DNA of 42,224 nucleotides from contig JAAXXK010000020.1 of the NCBI GenBank assembly GCA_013334525.1, positions 1-42,224 on the forward strand, in the 5' to 3' direction. Below, one piece after another: positions 28,021 through 36,513 of this stretch (position 1 is its first letter; every line of letters starts with the position of its first letter). The stretch is from Chlorobiaceae bacterium. Its GTDB lineage: Bacteria > Bacteroidota > Chlorobiia > Chlorobiales > Chlorobiaceae. The notes under the pieces are model-generated. The model searched no databases. It was not told the origin of the DNA and saw only the letters and a list, made by a program, of their open reading frames with translations. Made by a program: the position numbers and the translations under genes.

Positions 28021-28340
28021 CTTCAACGAAATACTCCCGGAATTACGCAGACTTATGAATACTGAGCTAACACAATGGAAATACGCACTTAAGCGGTGTT
28101 ATTACCTGCTACGTGAGATTGTAGAATGGAGGTATTGAGGCTGCGCTCCAGGATCGCTGAGAAAGCCTGACGACTTCGTTGCGCGCAGTCTGGCTTTGAT
28201 CAGGAGTTTCCAAACAGGATCAGACCATTGTGGACAGGCGTTTAACGAGCCGCAAACGATTTCAGGTGGCCGCAGTGGGAAGAAAAATCGACTAAATTAT
28301 TCATATCATAAAAAAACCACGTATATTAGCCATTCATGAC

Positions 28341-28422
28341 GCGAGAGTGGTGAAATTGGTATACACGCTAGTCTTAGGAACTAGTGCCGTGAGGCGTAAG
28401 GGTTCGAGTCCCTTCTCTCGCA
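28341..28422 (+). tRNA. tRNA-Leu (UAG anticodon)
   Basis: An 82-base tRNA. Acceptor arms GCGAGAG and CTCTCGC pair perfectly, with A as discriminator base. The anticodon stem CTAGT/ACTAG encloses CTTAGGA, giving anticodon TAG. A variable arm, a GGTTCGAGTCCC T-arm and the long extra arm typical of leucine tRNAs are present. CCA is not encoded. A -10-like TATATT lies 14 bases upstream (28322-28327), without an obvious -35 box. Confidence 0.95.
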
Positions 28423-28433
28423 CATGTCATTAT

Positions 28434-28517
28434 GCCAAAGTGGCGGAACTGGTAGACGCGCTGGACTCAAAATCCAGTGGGTGCAAACTCGTGTGGGTTC
28501 GAGTCCCACCTTTGGTA
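28434..28517 (+). tRNA. tRNA-Leu (CAA anticodon)
   Basis: An 84-base tRNA, 11 bases after the first. The acceptor pairs GCCAAAG with CTTTGGT, the outermost being a G-T pair, with A as discriminator. The anticodon stem CTGGA/TCCAG encloses CTCAAAA, giving anticodon CAA. It has the long variable arm of class II tRNAs and a GGGTTCGAGTCCC T-arm. CCA is not encoded. The pair is probably co-transcribed. Confidence 0.95.
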
Positions 28518-28558
28518 CACAACAGAACATTACTCACCACTATTGCATTCGGTGCAAC

Positions 28559-29080
28559 ATGCAAAGAATGTACTCTCCATGGCGTGAAGTCTACATGCAG
28601 TCCTTCAAGGATGAAAAACCTTCCGAAAAGGAAGAAGGCAAGTCGGTCTTCGCGGACATCCCTCCCGAAAAGGACGAGGAGCGCTATGTGCTCTGCAGGG
28701 GTGAGCACTGTTTTGCGATTTTGAACCTCTACCCGTATAATTGCGGGCACCTCATGGTCATCCCCTACCTTCAGACTCCCGAGTTTACCGATCTCGACGA
28801 CCAGACAAAGCTGGAAATCATGCAGATCTCAGATCTTTGCATGCGTGCGATGAAGATCACCCTGAATCCGCAAGGGTTCAATCTCGGGGCGAACCTCGGC
28901 AAGGTGGCAGGAGGCAGCGTCGATACACACATCCATTTTCATATCGTTCCCCGCTGGGAAGGCGACACCAACTTCATGCCTGTGCTTGGCGATACCAAGG
29001 TGCTCAGCAACGACCTCCACAAAGTCTATGTCGACCTGAGGAACGCCATCGCCGACATCAAAAGCGGAAAAGCCCGGTAA
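28559..29080 (+). CDS. HIT-family hydrolase (Ap4A phosphorylase-like)
   Basis: A 173-residue histidine-triad protein. The active-site motif THIHFHIVPRW (HxHxHxx) is near residue 123, preceded by FNLGANLGKVAGGSVD. YPYNCGHLMVIPYLQ lies in the middle of the fold. Such enzymes cleave nucleotide conjugates such as diadenosine polyphosphates; the exact substrate is not known. The frame is open through the second tRNA, but the ATG at 28559 begins just after it and gives the normal length; another ATG three codons later is possible. It lies 41 bases after the tRNA and 10 bases before the methyltransferase gene. Confidence 0.9.
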   Translation: MQRMYSPWREVYMQSFKDEKPSEKEEGKSVFADIPPEKDEERYVLCRGEHCFAILNLYPYNCGHLMVIPYLQTPEFTDLDDQTKLEIMQISDLCMRAMKITLNPQGFNLGANLGKVAGGSVDTHIHFHIVPRWEGDTNFMPVLGDTKVLSNDLHKVYVDLRNAIADIKSGKAR

Positions 29081-29090
29081 AGAGAGGATC

Positions 29091-30092
29091 ATGGAGCTTG
29101 TCCCATGCCCCATCTCAGGCGACAGGGATTTCACCCCGCTGCTCGAAGCTCCCGACAGATTCGCTCCATCAGCACCTTCATGGTCGCTGGTACGCTCATC
29201 ATCTTCCGGTCTGGTCATGCTCAATCCGAGACCTGAGGCGACGCAGGCATCAAAATACTATCCCGAACAGTCATACGACCCGTTTCTCCACCGGGGCAAT
29301 TGCCGTAACCTGAGGGACAGAGCCTATCTTTATGTGGGTTCACTGCTGTTGAAGGCAAAAGCCGGCATCGTGATGAAGGGATTGCACAAACCAGCCGGTT
29401 CCGTGCGTGTGCTCGAGGCCGGTTGTTCGACTGGCCGTTTGCTGCTGCGCCTGAACAGGGATTACGAAATTCCGTTGCCGAACCTCTGGGGTATCGAACC
29501 GGACCGGCAGGCGGCAGCCGTTGCGACTGCTGCAGGACTTCGAAACATTTCAGGGGCCGACCTGGCTGAAACCGAGTTCGACAACCGCTTCGATCGCATC
29601 GTATTCTGGCACGTCCTCGAACATCTCCACCGCATCGAAGAGGCCCTGGACAAAGCACATGACCTTCTTGAACCTGACGGAGTGCTGGTCATAGCCCTGC
29701 CGAACATCGACAGCGACGATGCGGGACGGTACGGAGCGCACTGGATAGCAATCGACGCGCCGCGCCACCTTTACCACTTCACACCGGAAACCCTGACCCG
29801 CCTGCTTGGAAAGCACGGGTTTTCGGTTCTGGACATTACGGCGTTCGTGCCTGATGCCATCTACAACGTATGGTACAGCGAAAAACTCGACCGCACGCTT
29901 GCCGGACGTCCGTTCTCCATCCGGTCGGCGGCAAGGGCTGCCGCACGCACAGTCTCATCGGTCATGACGGGCATCGATCCCCGGAGATCATCCGGGTTTG
30001 TGTGCCGCGCAGTGAGATCAAATCATGATTTCGGCTCAGCACTCCCGACCCGGCCCAGCGACTTCTCCAGCTCGGCAGAGGCGACAAGATAG
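29091..30092 (+). CDS. class I SAM-dependent methyltransferase (Methyltransf_23 type)
   Basis: A 333-residue methyltransferase. Motif I is VLEAGCSTGRLLLRL (about residues 107-121) and motif II lies in WGIEPDRQAA. VFWHVLEHLHRIEEALD and PDGVLVIALPNIDS follow, and then HLYHFTPETLTRLLGKHGF. Relatives often carry an N-terminal zinc knuckle; here only one cysteine (C6) is left in that region, although the linking NPRP...YYPEQSYDPF pattern is kept. An AGAGAGG ribosome site supports the ATG at 29091. It follows the HIT gene by 10 bases. Its last 70 bases overlap the 3' end of the convergent TolC-family gene. The substrate is unknown. Confidence 0.87.
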   Translation: MELVPCPISGDRDFTPLLEAPDRFAPSAPSWSLVRSSSSGLVMLNPRPEATQASKYYPEQSYDPFLHRGNCRNLRDRAYLYVGSLLLKAKAGIVMKGLHKPAGSVRVLEAGCSTGRLLLRLNRDYEIPLPNLWGIEPDRQAAAVATAAGLRNISGADLAETEFDNRFDRIVFWHVLEHLHRIEEALDKAHDLLEPDGVLVIALPNIDSDDAGRYGAHWIAIDAPRHLYHFTPETLTRLLGKHGFSVLDITAFVPDAIYNVWYSEKLDRTLAGRPFSIRSAARAAARTVSSVMTGIDPRRSSGFVCRAVRSNHDFGSALPTRPSDFSSSAEATR

Positions 30093-31420
30093 TCGTACAC
30101 AGCCTGCAGGTAGTTTGTTTTGGCCGTATTGAGCTGAAGCTCGGCATCGGTCAGTTCGAGGCGTGAACCGATCCCCTCTCGCAGGCGCAACCTGGTGATC
30201 CGGTAGCTGCGTTCGGCAACGCTGATCGTTTTGGACTGAAGGTCTATCCTCTTTCTTGCCTCGATGAGGTTTGAAAGCCGCACTTCGACATCCGCCCTGA
30301 CCTGGGATTTCAACTCCTCATACCGTGTTCGTGTCTGAAGCCTGGTAATCTTGGCCTGCTCAATTCTTGCACTGGTGCCAAAGCCCGAAAAGATAGGAAC
30401 TGACAGTTGAAGGCCTATTGAAGAAGAGACCGGCCAGCGGGTCTGGTCGACCGGCTTCTGGTCGCTGAACTGCGTCTGTGCGCCGAGTGTGCCGAATGCG
30501 CTGAGCGAAGGCATCCCCTCCGATCGGGCTGCGGTAACCTTATACTTCTCGGCATCAAGCTGAAGCGACAGGCTGCTGACGTCCGGCCGTTTTTCGAGAG
30601 CTTCGCGATAAGCTGCTGCGATGTTTGCAGGGATTTCGGCTTCACGGAAAACGAGCGAATCGGAAAGGGCTACCTGGGTATCCTGATCGATTCCCATGAC
30701 CATTTTCAACTTTGTCGAAGCAATCGCCTCCCCGCTCTGCGCACGGACGAGATCAGGCTTCAAATTCTCAACCGAAAGCCAGGCCTTGAGGGTATCGATG
30801 TCTGCGGCAACCCCCTGCCTGAAGAGCGAGTTGGTGTCTTTCCTCGACTCATCCCACCTTGAGATGCTCTGTTCAAGCAATTTGCGCTTTTCGGTAGCGA
30901 TCAGTGCGTCATAGTATGCCCGGCGGATCGAGGTCACGACCTCTGCGTTGGTATGGCGATAGGACTCGTCGCTGATCTGCCTGACCAGGGCCGCCGCCTT
31001 GATGCCTGCGATGGCCGAAAGCTTGAAAATGTTCTGGCTGAGGTTGAACGAAAGGACGGAGGAGTTGTCCGAACTTACCTCGATAGCCTGGGTGCCCCCT
31101 CCCGGTATATTGAAAAAGCTGTTGGGAAGAAACATCACCGTCGGCTTGAGGGTACGGGTATAGGTCATGCTTGAAGAGAGGTGCGGCAAGACTTCAGCCC
31201 ATGATTCCCGAACCTTCTGTCCGGCCATCAGCTTGTCAAGCCTGGCGAGCTCGAGATCCCTGTTATGCTTCATGCCGATCTGGACGGCCTGGCCCAGGGT
31301 GATCGTCATCGGACTTTTTTCAACAGTGGAGGAAGCGGGTGCCGTCGAGGCTTCCGCTTTTCCGGAACAGGCGAAAAAGAGGACAACGGCAAAACAGGTA
31401 AACAATCGGTGCAGGCTCAT
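30023..31420 (-). CDS. TolC-family outer-membrane efflux protein
   Basis: A 465-residue outer-membrane channel protein. A signal peptide covers about the first 25 residues (cleavage likely after KAEA; the preceding FFAC is a weak lipobox). Two repeats of the outer-membrane efflux domain follow, with the typical ITLGQAVQIGMKHNRDLELA opening and long helical segments such as LQLDAEKYKVTAARSEGMPS and SYRITRLRLREGIGSRLELT. It would serve as the exit duct for a type I exporter or RND pump, but no pump or adaptor gene is next to it. It ends in the 3' overlap with the methyltransferase gene. ATG start at 31420. Confidence 0.92.
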   Translation of the reverse strand: MSLHRLFTCFAVVLFFACSGKAEASTAPASSTVEKSPMTITLGQAVQIGMKHNRDLELARLDKLMAGQKVRESWAEVLPHLSSSMTYTRTLKPTVMFLPNSFFNIPGGGTQAIEVSSDNSSVLSFNLSQNIFKLSAIAGIKAAALVRQISDESYRHTNAEVVTSIRRAYYDALIATEKRKLLEQSISRWDESRKDTNSLFRQGVAADIDTLKAWLSVENLKPDLVRAQSGEAIASTKLKMVMGIDQDTQVALSDSLVFREAEIPANIAAAYREALEKRPDVSSLSLQLDAEKYKVTAARSEGMPSLSAFGTLGAQTQFSDQKPVDQTRWPVSSSIGLQLSVPIFSGFGTSARIEQAKITRLQTRTRYEELKSQVRADVEVRLSNLIEARKRIDLQSKTISVAERSYRITRLRLREGIGSRLELTDAELQLNTAKTNYLQAVYDYLVASAELEKSLGRVGSAEPKS

Positions 31421-31479
31421 GGCTGGATGTTGATCATTAAATTTTCCTCAAATATATCACTGTCGCCGATACCCGGCAA

Positions 31480-32826
31480 TCAACTTTCGTATCGTCCTTT
31501 CCAGAGCGCATCAAGCCGCTCTTTGATAAACTTCTCCCGCCCTTCGGTGCCGGGACGGTAATAGGCCCTGGGCTCCATCTTTTCAGGAAAATAGTGCTCT
31601 TCGACGAAATTGCCGGGATAGCTGTGCGGATAGCGATACCCCTGCCCGTAACCGATCTCCTTCATGAAGTTGGTTGGAGCGTTTCGCAGGTAGAGCGGAA
31701 TGGAAAAAGAGGAGCCGGATTTCACATCGGCCAGGGCTTCGTTGATACCCTGGTAGCTTGCGTTGGATTTCGGGCAGCCGGCCAGATAGGTAACCCCCTG
31801 TGCAAGGTTGATCCTCGCTTCGGGCAGGCCAATCATTTCGACAGCATGAAAGACCGATATGGCCAAGGTGAGCGCATAAGGGTCTGCGTTGCCGATATCT
31901 TCGCTGGCAAAGATCACCATGCGGCGGGCGATGAACTTGGGATCCTCCCCGCCATCGATCATCTTTGCCATCCAGAACAGGGCCGCATCGGGATCGGAAC
32001 CACGCATGGACTTGATGAACGCGGAAACGGTATCGTAATGGGACTCACCGCCCTTGTCATATTCGGGTGCCCGATGCTGGAGCGCCTTTTCGAGCATACT
32101 CCTGTCGATGTGCGCGGGGTTCCTGCCTGTAGGCAGGAGCGACATGGCCGCCTCAAGGGCGTTCAGCGCCTTGCGGGCGTCTCCACCGGCATACTGCAGC
32201 AGGAACGCCATATCCTCAACGACCAGGCCGGTTCCGGAAAAGATACTGTCGCTCTCAATGGCGCGATCGATGACATTGCGCACCTCCTGGTCGCCCAGGG
32301 GCTGAAGGATATAGACCTGCATTCGGCTCAGAAGCGCCCGGTTGACCTCGAAGGAAGGGTTTTCGGTCGTGGCGCCGATAAGTACGATCAGCCCATCCTC
32401 GATGGCGTGCAGCAGCGTATCCTGCTGCGCCTTGTTGAACCGGTGGATCTCATCGATGAACAGGAGGGTCTGGCGCCCTTCGATTCTCCGTGTCTTTTCA
32501 GCGGTATCGAGCACGCGGCGTACATCCTTCACCCCCGAATCGGTTGCGGAAAGCTGCTCGAACCGGTAGTTCAGTGAGCCTGCGCAAATTTCGGCAAGCG
32601 TGGTCTTGCCCGATCCGGGGGGTCCCCAGAAGATCATGGAGGGAATCCTGTCCTGCTCGATATATCGCCTGATCGGCCCTTCAGCGCCCACCAGATGCTC
32701 CTGGCCGAAAAGCTCATCGATCCGGCGTGGCCGAACCCGCTCGGCAAGCGGCTGGAACCGGTCCGAAGCAAGCTGTCGGCCGGTGCCTCCGAACAGATCG
32801 GCCTGACTCTCTGCTCCCGACTTCAT
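31480..32826 (-). CDS. rarA: replication-associated recombination protein A (RarA/MgsA AAA+ ATPase)
   Basis: A 448-residue clamp-loader-like ATPase that acts at stalled replication forks. After a short N-terminus come [18 protein letters not shown], Walker [15 protein letters not shown] (about residues 53-66), Walker [13 protein letters not shown], sensor 1 [14 protein letters not shown] and the RarA-specific C-terminal segment [20 protein letters not shown], which precedes the tetramerisation domain. The frame is open upstream over ribE, but the ATG at 32826 overlaps the ribE stop in an ATGA junction and gives the normal length, suggesting coupled translation. Confidence 0.95.
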   Translation of the reverse strand: MKSGAESQADLFGGTGRQLASDRFQPLAERVRPRRIDELFGQEHLVGAEGPIRRYIEQDRIPSMIFWGPPGSGKTTLAEICAGSLNYRFEQLSATDSGVKDVRRVLDTAEKTRRIEGRQTLLFIDEIHRFNKAQQDTLLHAIEDGLIVLIGATTENPSFEVNRALLSRMQVYILQPLGDQEVRNVIDRAIESDSIFSGTGLVVEDMAFLLQYAGGDARKALNALEAAMSLLPTGRNPAHIDRSMLEKALQHRAPEYDKGGESHYDTVSAFIKSMRGSDPDAALFWMAKMIDGGEDPKFIARRMVIFASEDIGNADPYALTLAISVFHAVEMIGLPEARINLAQGVTYLAGCPKSNASYQGINEALADVKSGSSFSIPLYLRNAPTNFMKEIGYGQGYRYPHSYPGNFVEEHYFPEKMEPRAYYRPGTEGREKFIKERLDALWKGRYES

Positions 32827-33476
32827 ACGAACCCCTGCTCGCCCAGCCAGGAGTGACTGATGCGGCTCCCGGCTGCGGTATTTCCCGTCACCTGCTGCTT
32901 TGCGACATATTTGCCGAGAATGTCGAACTCGAGGTTGAGTTCGCTCCCCTTGCGCAAATCGGCGATGGTCGTATGGCCCAGGGTATAGGGAATGATCGCC
33001 ACGGAAAAGCTCGATGACTCCGTATGGGCGACGGTAAGGCTGACGCCGTCGATAGCAATGGAACCGACCGGCACGATCCATGGATCGAAAGCAGGGGGAA
33101 ACGAAATGGAGACGGTACGGCTCTGGCCGGACTCCTCAACACCCTCAACCCTGCCGACACAGTCGACATGGCCAAGCACGAAATGGCCTCCGAGTCGGTC
33201 GATCGGACGGACGGCGCGCTCCAGGTTGACCTTCGTGCCCACCCGGAACGATCCCAATGTGCTCTTCTTCAGGGTCTCGGCAACCGTATCGACCTCGAAC
33301 CACCCCTTGCCGACCGCAACGACCGTCTGGCAAACTCCGTTCACACTCACGCTCTCGTCAACCGACAGATCGCCGAATGCCTCAGTGGAGGTATAGTTGA
33401 GCCGAAGCCGAAGCCCGCCATCGCGGGAAACGACAGAGCCGACAGAGCCGACATCCTTGATGATTCCTGTAAACAT
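32823..33476 (-). CDS. ribE: riboflavin synthase alpha subunit
   Basis: A 217-residue enzyme that converts two molecules of 6,7-dimethyl-8-ribityllumazine to riboflavin. It has the invariant N-terminus [10 protein letters not shown] and the two-fold repeated lumazine-binding domain: VNGVCQTVV and [11 protein letters not shown] in the first half, IDGVSLTV and IPYTLGHTT in the second. A 9-base direct duplication near the start encodes GSVGSV. It is the first gene of a two-gene unit with rarA; ribD lies 4.4 kb away in another operon. No FMN riboswitch is visible upstream. Confidence 0.95.
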   Translation of the reverse strand: MFTGIIKDVGSVGSVVSRDGGLRLRLNYTSTEAFGDLSVDESVSVNGVCQTVVAVGKGWFEVDTVAETLKKSTLGSFRVGTKVNLERAVRPIDRLGGHFVLGHVDCVGRVEGVEESGQSRTVSISFPPAFDPWIVPVGSIAIDGVSLTVAHTESSSFSVAIIPYTLGHTTIADLRKGSELNLEFDILGKYVAKQQVTGNTAAGSRISHSWLGEQGFV

Positions 33477-33526
33477 GAAGTGTTGAATCGATTTCCTTCC
33501 TGAACATCCCGTCAGACAAAGGTAAC

Positions 33527-33568
33527 AAAAAAATGAAAACAGCCCCGTACCCAGGAGTCCAAGCTGTT
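33527..33568 (-). terminator. probable terminator downstream of the amylase gene
   Basis: On the minus strand AACAGC and GCTGTT form a 6-base stem around a 19-base partly G/C loop, followed by TTCATTTTTTT. The T-tract lies just after the stem. It sits between the amylase stop and ribE, where a terminator would separate the units. The stem is short, so the call is moderate. Confidence 0.45.
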
Positions 33569-33656
33569 ATTTGGAAAAGCCCCTGAAGGATTTTTCTGAC
33601 CGCTCCGGCATACCGCCGGTTGCGAACATACTGGCCCGAAGTCGGGACGATAGAGA

Positions 33657-35624
33657 TCAACGGTAGACGACGAAGCCCCCCGGTGGAACCGTGATCCTCA
33701 CCGTCGCTCCGCAATCACGCCATGAAATCCCGGCCAGCGCCCCCTCCTGCGACTCGTCCGTCGAAAACAGGCAGCTCATCGAACGCCCATCCTCATGGAG
33801 CTTGCGATCCACGACGACCCAAACTGTCAGCTCCTTTTCTAGGCTGGTGTTGATGGCACACAGGCACTCGGAGGTCGCGAAGATGCGCGACCATGCGACT
33901 ACCCAGAAAAGCTGGCCGTCCACGGGCTGGGGATACCAGAAATCGCCGTCGTCGCCGCTGGCAGAGAGCTGCCGCAGGTACTGCCTCCCCCTCCTGAGGG
34001 CGACCTCCTTTCGGCGGAGCGCGGAGAGCCTGCCGACAAACCGGTATACCTCGTGGCTTTCGTCGAAGAAGTGGCGCCCCCTGCTCTGGTGGGTACCGAA
34101 CGGCCCGCCGAACATGCACTCCCTGAGGAAGACGTCGCTGTAGGAGTCGTCCCCGCTCCTCTGGTCAGCACCGTCGAACGCCTGTTCGGTGCCGTAATAG
34201 ATGCAGGGAATGCCTGCCGTGGCGAGGTTGATGCCAAGGGCTAGCTTGAGGCGATGCGGGCTCTCGGGGCTGTCGCCACAGAAACGGTACTTGTGCTGCT
34301 GGCCAACCTGGTCGTGGTCGTCAATCATGGTCACAATATGCTTCGAGTACCACTGGTGGCTGTTCTTGCCGTCAAGCAGGCTGTTCATGAACATGTCGAA
34401 ATATCCCTCCTGGTCGGCAGTGTCGGGATTGCCGGGGCTGCGCGCCCCCTTTGCAAGGAACTCGAGCTTGTCGGGCAGGTCGTCGATACCGAGGGCAGCG
34501 TCCAGGCCGGTGGCGTCGAGGATGTCGATCGCCCTGGCGCGCCCACCGGTGATCTCTCCGATGATGGCGAAATTCTCCTTGCCGATCGACTGGGCGAACT
34601 CATGGATGCCGGTAGCGAAATAGCGCACCGCCCCCGGCTCCATGTGCTTCACGGTATCGAGGCGGAAGCCGTCTATATCCGTAAGGGCGATCCAGTAACG
34701 GTAAACCTTGACGAGGTAGTCGAGGGTCCTGGAGGGTTCGAACCTGGCGATGCGCTTGAGCAGGTCCTGGTTCGTTTCCGGATCCCTGGCGGTCGCACCG
34801 AGATGGATCTCCTTCAGGGAGCAGAAATCGCCGTCGAGATACTCCGGATAGGCATCCCAGTTGCGGATCTCCCCCTGCCTGGTCCAGGTCGACGCCACCT
34901 GGAACTCGACGGGCCATATCGCCCCATCCGGCCAGATGCGGGCACGGATATCGGCATCGAGATTGTCGAATGGGATGCTGCCGTGATCGTCCCTTCCGCT
35001 CCTGTAACCGGCGACCTCCCACTGCTGCCCCTGAGAGTAGAAGTAGCGCTGGTTGCCGCGGTAGGCGTAAACGTCACCGGCATGGTTGAGGATGATGTCG
35101 AGGATGACCCTGATGCCTGCCTTGTGTGCGGCGGCGACCAGGTCGCACAACTCCTGGCGGGTGCCGAAATGGGGATCGACGTCGAGGAAGTTCTGGATGC
35201 CGTAACCATGGTAATCTCCGCTGCCGGTCACCTGCCTGAACACGGGGCTCACCCAGACGGCCGTGACACCGAGCCTGGAGAGGTAGCCGATCTTCTCCTT
35301 CAGGCCGACGATCGTGCCGCCGCACCAGCCTTTGCCCGCCTCGAACCATTCGGCCCTCGGGGCTCCACACGCATCCCCGGATGAATTGTAGAGAGGGGTC
35401 GTACGCCCTTTTGAGGACTTCGTGAACGACTTGCCGTGCAGGTCGGAAAAACCGCCAAACTCCCGGCCATCGGAAAAACGATCGAGCATGAGGAAATAGA
35501 GAAGCTCGTCGTCCCATGCGGAAGGCGAAGCATGGTAATGTTTTCCCCTGGTTATATCTGCAAGGTCGATTTCAGCAAGCGATTTCTGGATACCGGGCTT
35601 CCCTTTAACAGGTTTCTCTGGCAT
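33657..35624 (-). CDS. GH13 alpha-amylase family protein, cytoplasmic
   Basis: A 655-residue glycoside hydrolase of the alpha-amylase superfamily. All four conserved regions are present: VILDIILNHAG (about residue 176), GFRLDTVKHMEPG with the nucleophile aspartate (about 323), IIGEITGGRA with the acid/base glutamate (about 357), and MIDDHDQVGQ with the third acid (about 436). A C-terminal beta domain follows. There is no signal peptide, so it probably acts on storage glucan (glycogen) or on malto-oligosaccharides in the cytoplasm. Exact specificity, including transferase activity, cannot be told. The ATG at 35624 is chosen over a TTG three codons earlier. tpx ends 121 bases upstream; between them is only a GC-rich hairpin (35680-35700) without a T-tract. 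Confidence 0.92.
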   Translation of the reverse strand: MPEKPVKGKPGIQKSLAEIDLADITRGKHYHASPSAWDDELLYFLMLDRFSDGREFGGFSDLHGKSFTKSSKGRTTPLYNSSGDACGAPRAEWFEAGKGWCGGTIVGLKEKIGYLSRLGVTAVWVSPVFRQVTGSGDYHGYGIQNFLDVDPHFGTRQELCDLVAAAHKAGIRVILDIILNHAGDVYAYRGNQRYFYSQGQQWEVAGYRSGRDDHGSIPFDNLDADIRARIWPDGAIWPVEFQVASTWTRQGEIRNWDAYPEYLDGDFCSLKEIHLGATARDPETNQDLLKRIARFEPSRTLDYLVKVYRYWIALTDIDGFRLDTVKHMEPGAVRYFATGIHEFAQSIGKENFAIIGEITGGRARAIDILDATGLDAALGIDDLPDKLEFLAKGARSPGNPDTADQEGYFDMFMNSLLDGKNSHQWYSKHIVTMIDDHDQVGQQHKYRFCGDSPESPHRLKLALGINLATAGIPCIYYGTEQAFDGADQRSGDDSYSDVFLRECMFGGPFGTHQSRGRHFFDESHEVYRFVGRLSALRRKEVALRRGRQYLRQLSASGDDGDFWYPQPVDGQLFWVVAWSRIFATSECLCAINTSLEKELTVWVVVDRKLHEDGRSMSCLFSTDESQEGALAGISWRDCGATVRITVPPGGFVVYR

Positions 35625-35745
35625 GGGGATCAATTTAATGGTTGTTCAGGCCACTTCATGGAACATCACCGCCTTGATGGCCGGGCCCTCCTGACCCGGC
35701 ACATCGGCACGGCTGAATACACCTGTCCAGACAACCGGCAGGGCT

Positions 35746-36246
35746 TCAGGCCAGCGCAGCAAGCGCCTTTGCGTAATCGGGCTCCTGCACGATCTCCGGT
35801 ACCTGCTCGGCATAAAGCACTTTGCCGGCTGCATCAGCAACAATGACGGCTCTCGACAGCAGGCCTTTCAGCGGGCCGTCGATGATGGCAAGCCCGTAAG
35901 CCAGCCCAAACTCCGGTGAGCGGAACACGGAGAGCGGCACGACGCGCTCAAGTCCCTCGGCAACGCAGAAGCGTCCCTGCGCAAAAGGAAGGTCGGCGGA
36001 GATGCAGAGTACGACCGTATCGCCGAGCGCTGCGGCCTCCTGGTTGAACTTCCTGACCGAAGTGGCGCAGACAGCCGTATCAAGGCTCGGGAAAACGTTG
36101 AGCACCAGTTTTTTGCCGGCGAAATCGGAAAGCGAAACTTCCGAGAGATCGCTCTTGACAAGAGTGAACGAAGGAAGGGGGCTACCTGCTGCCGGCAGGG
36201 CGCCGACCGTGTTGATGGAGTTGCCCTTGAGGGTGATCGTTGCCAT
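35746..36246 (-). CDS. tpx: thiol peroxidase (atypical 2-Cys peroxiredoxin)
   Basis: A 166-residue peroxidase that reduces hydrogen peroxide and alkyl peroxides using thioredoxin. The peroxidatic cysteine lies in [15 protein letters not shown] (about residue 60) and the resolving cysteine in [11 protein letters not shown] (about 94), as in Tpx. The N-terminal [11 protein letters not shown] is also typical. The frame is open for 21 codons further upstream, but the ATG at 36246 starts the known Tpx N-terminus (MATITLKG). It would help protect an anaerobic phototroph from transient oxidants. No shared operon is evident, since it is separated from both neighbours. Confidence 0.95.
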   Translation of the reverse strand: MATITLKGNSINTVGALPAAGSPLPSFTLVKSDLSEVSLSDFAGKKLVLNVFPSLDTAVCATSVRKFNQEAAALGDTVVLCISADLPFAQGRFCVAEGLERVVPLSVFRSPEFGLAYGLAIIDGPLKGLLSRAVIVADAAGKVLYAEQVPEIVQEPDYAKALAALA

Positions 36247-36360
36247 AATATTCGAAGATATGAAGTTATTGGTTATTGCCTGAAGAACATGCCTCATCCA
36301 ACCGGCCAACCGTCGCCGAAGTTCCTTGAGGCGGAAAAGAATTCAGGATCATGGCAGGGA

Positions 36361-36476
36361 ATGGACAGCATGGACGTTATGGACGGCATGGACAATACAC
36401 ACCTGCATGAATCATGCCTTTTTCTCTTGTCCATTACGTCCATAACGTCCATGATTTCTTCGTCCATTCCGTCCAT
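36361..36476. repeat. facing arrays of a 9-bp repeat (ATGGACnnn / nnnGTCCAT), long hairpin
   Basis: The left array has four ATGGAC units at exact 9-base spacing (36361, 36370, 36379, 36388). The right array has five GTCCAT units (36429, 36438, 36447, 36462, 36471) with one 6-base insertion. Together they form a 27-base stem with two mismatches around a loop that itself contains the perfect palindrome GCATGA-A-TCATGC (36405-36417). A 37-base pyrimidine-only-like tract follows to 36513, just after the stop of the ABC ATPase gene on the other strand. Variation among the three spacer bases and the strict period argue against a protein-coding origin. Confidence 0.85.
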
Positions 36477-36513
36477 TTTCCTTTTCTTCCTCTTCTTCCC
36501 CTTCCTCCTCCCT

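Larger units (their letters stand above)
27290..28340. other. 1-kb intergenic region with probable control region of the polysaccharide operon
   Basis: No gene is convincing here; a 66-codon frame at 27791-27991 lacks any family features. The part from 27720 to 28030 is very AT-rich and holds a palindrome and a three-times repeated motif (separate entries). Closer to wza there is an imperfect inverted repeat, AAAGCTTC at 27515-27522 with GAAGCTTT at 27581-27588, that could form a leader hairpin. A TTGACA hexamer on the minus strand (27626-27631) is a possible -35 box, but the -10 at the right distance is poor. A GC-richer block at 28102-28296 is open in one minus-strand frame for 64 codons without a start codon and may be a repeat or gene remnant. 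Confidence 0.55.

Noticed and set aside
28341-28517. tRNA-Leu genes as an integration site for the polysaccharide locus
   Set aside because: I could not find a second copy of either tRNA 3' end in the window, nor an integrase gene, so there is no evidence of site-specific integration.
28424-28558. N-terminal extension of the HIT protein
   Set aside because: This part overlaps the tRNA-Leu(CAA) gene; the ATG at 28559 gives a normal HIT protein.
31594-32577. 327-codon plus-strand open frame opposite rarA
   Set aside because: It is antisense to a gene with complete AAA+ motifs and shows no features of its own.
32827-33081. 85-residue N-terminal extension of RarA
   Set aside because: It is an out-of-frame reading of ribE; the ATGA junction at 32823-32826 gives the standard RarA start.
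34254-35384. 376-codon plus-strand open frame opposite the amylase gene
   Set aside because: It mirrors the codon structure of the high-GC amylase gene, which has all four GH13 motifs; the antisense product has no recognisable motifs.
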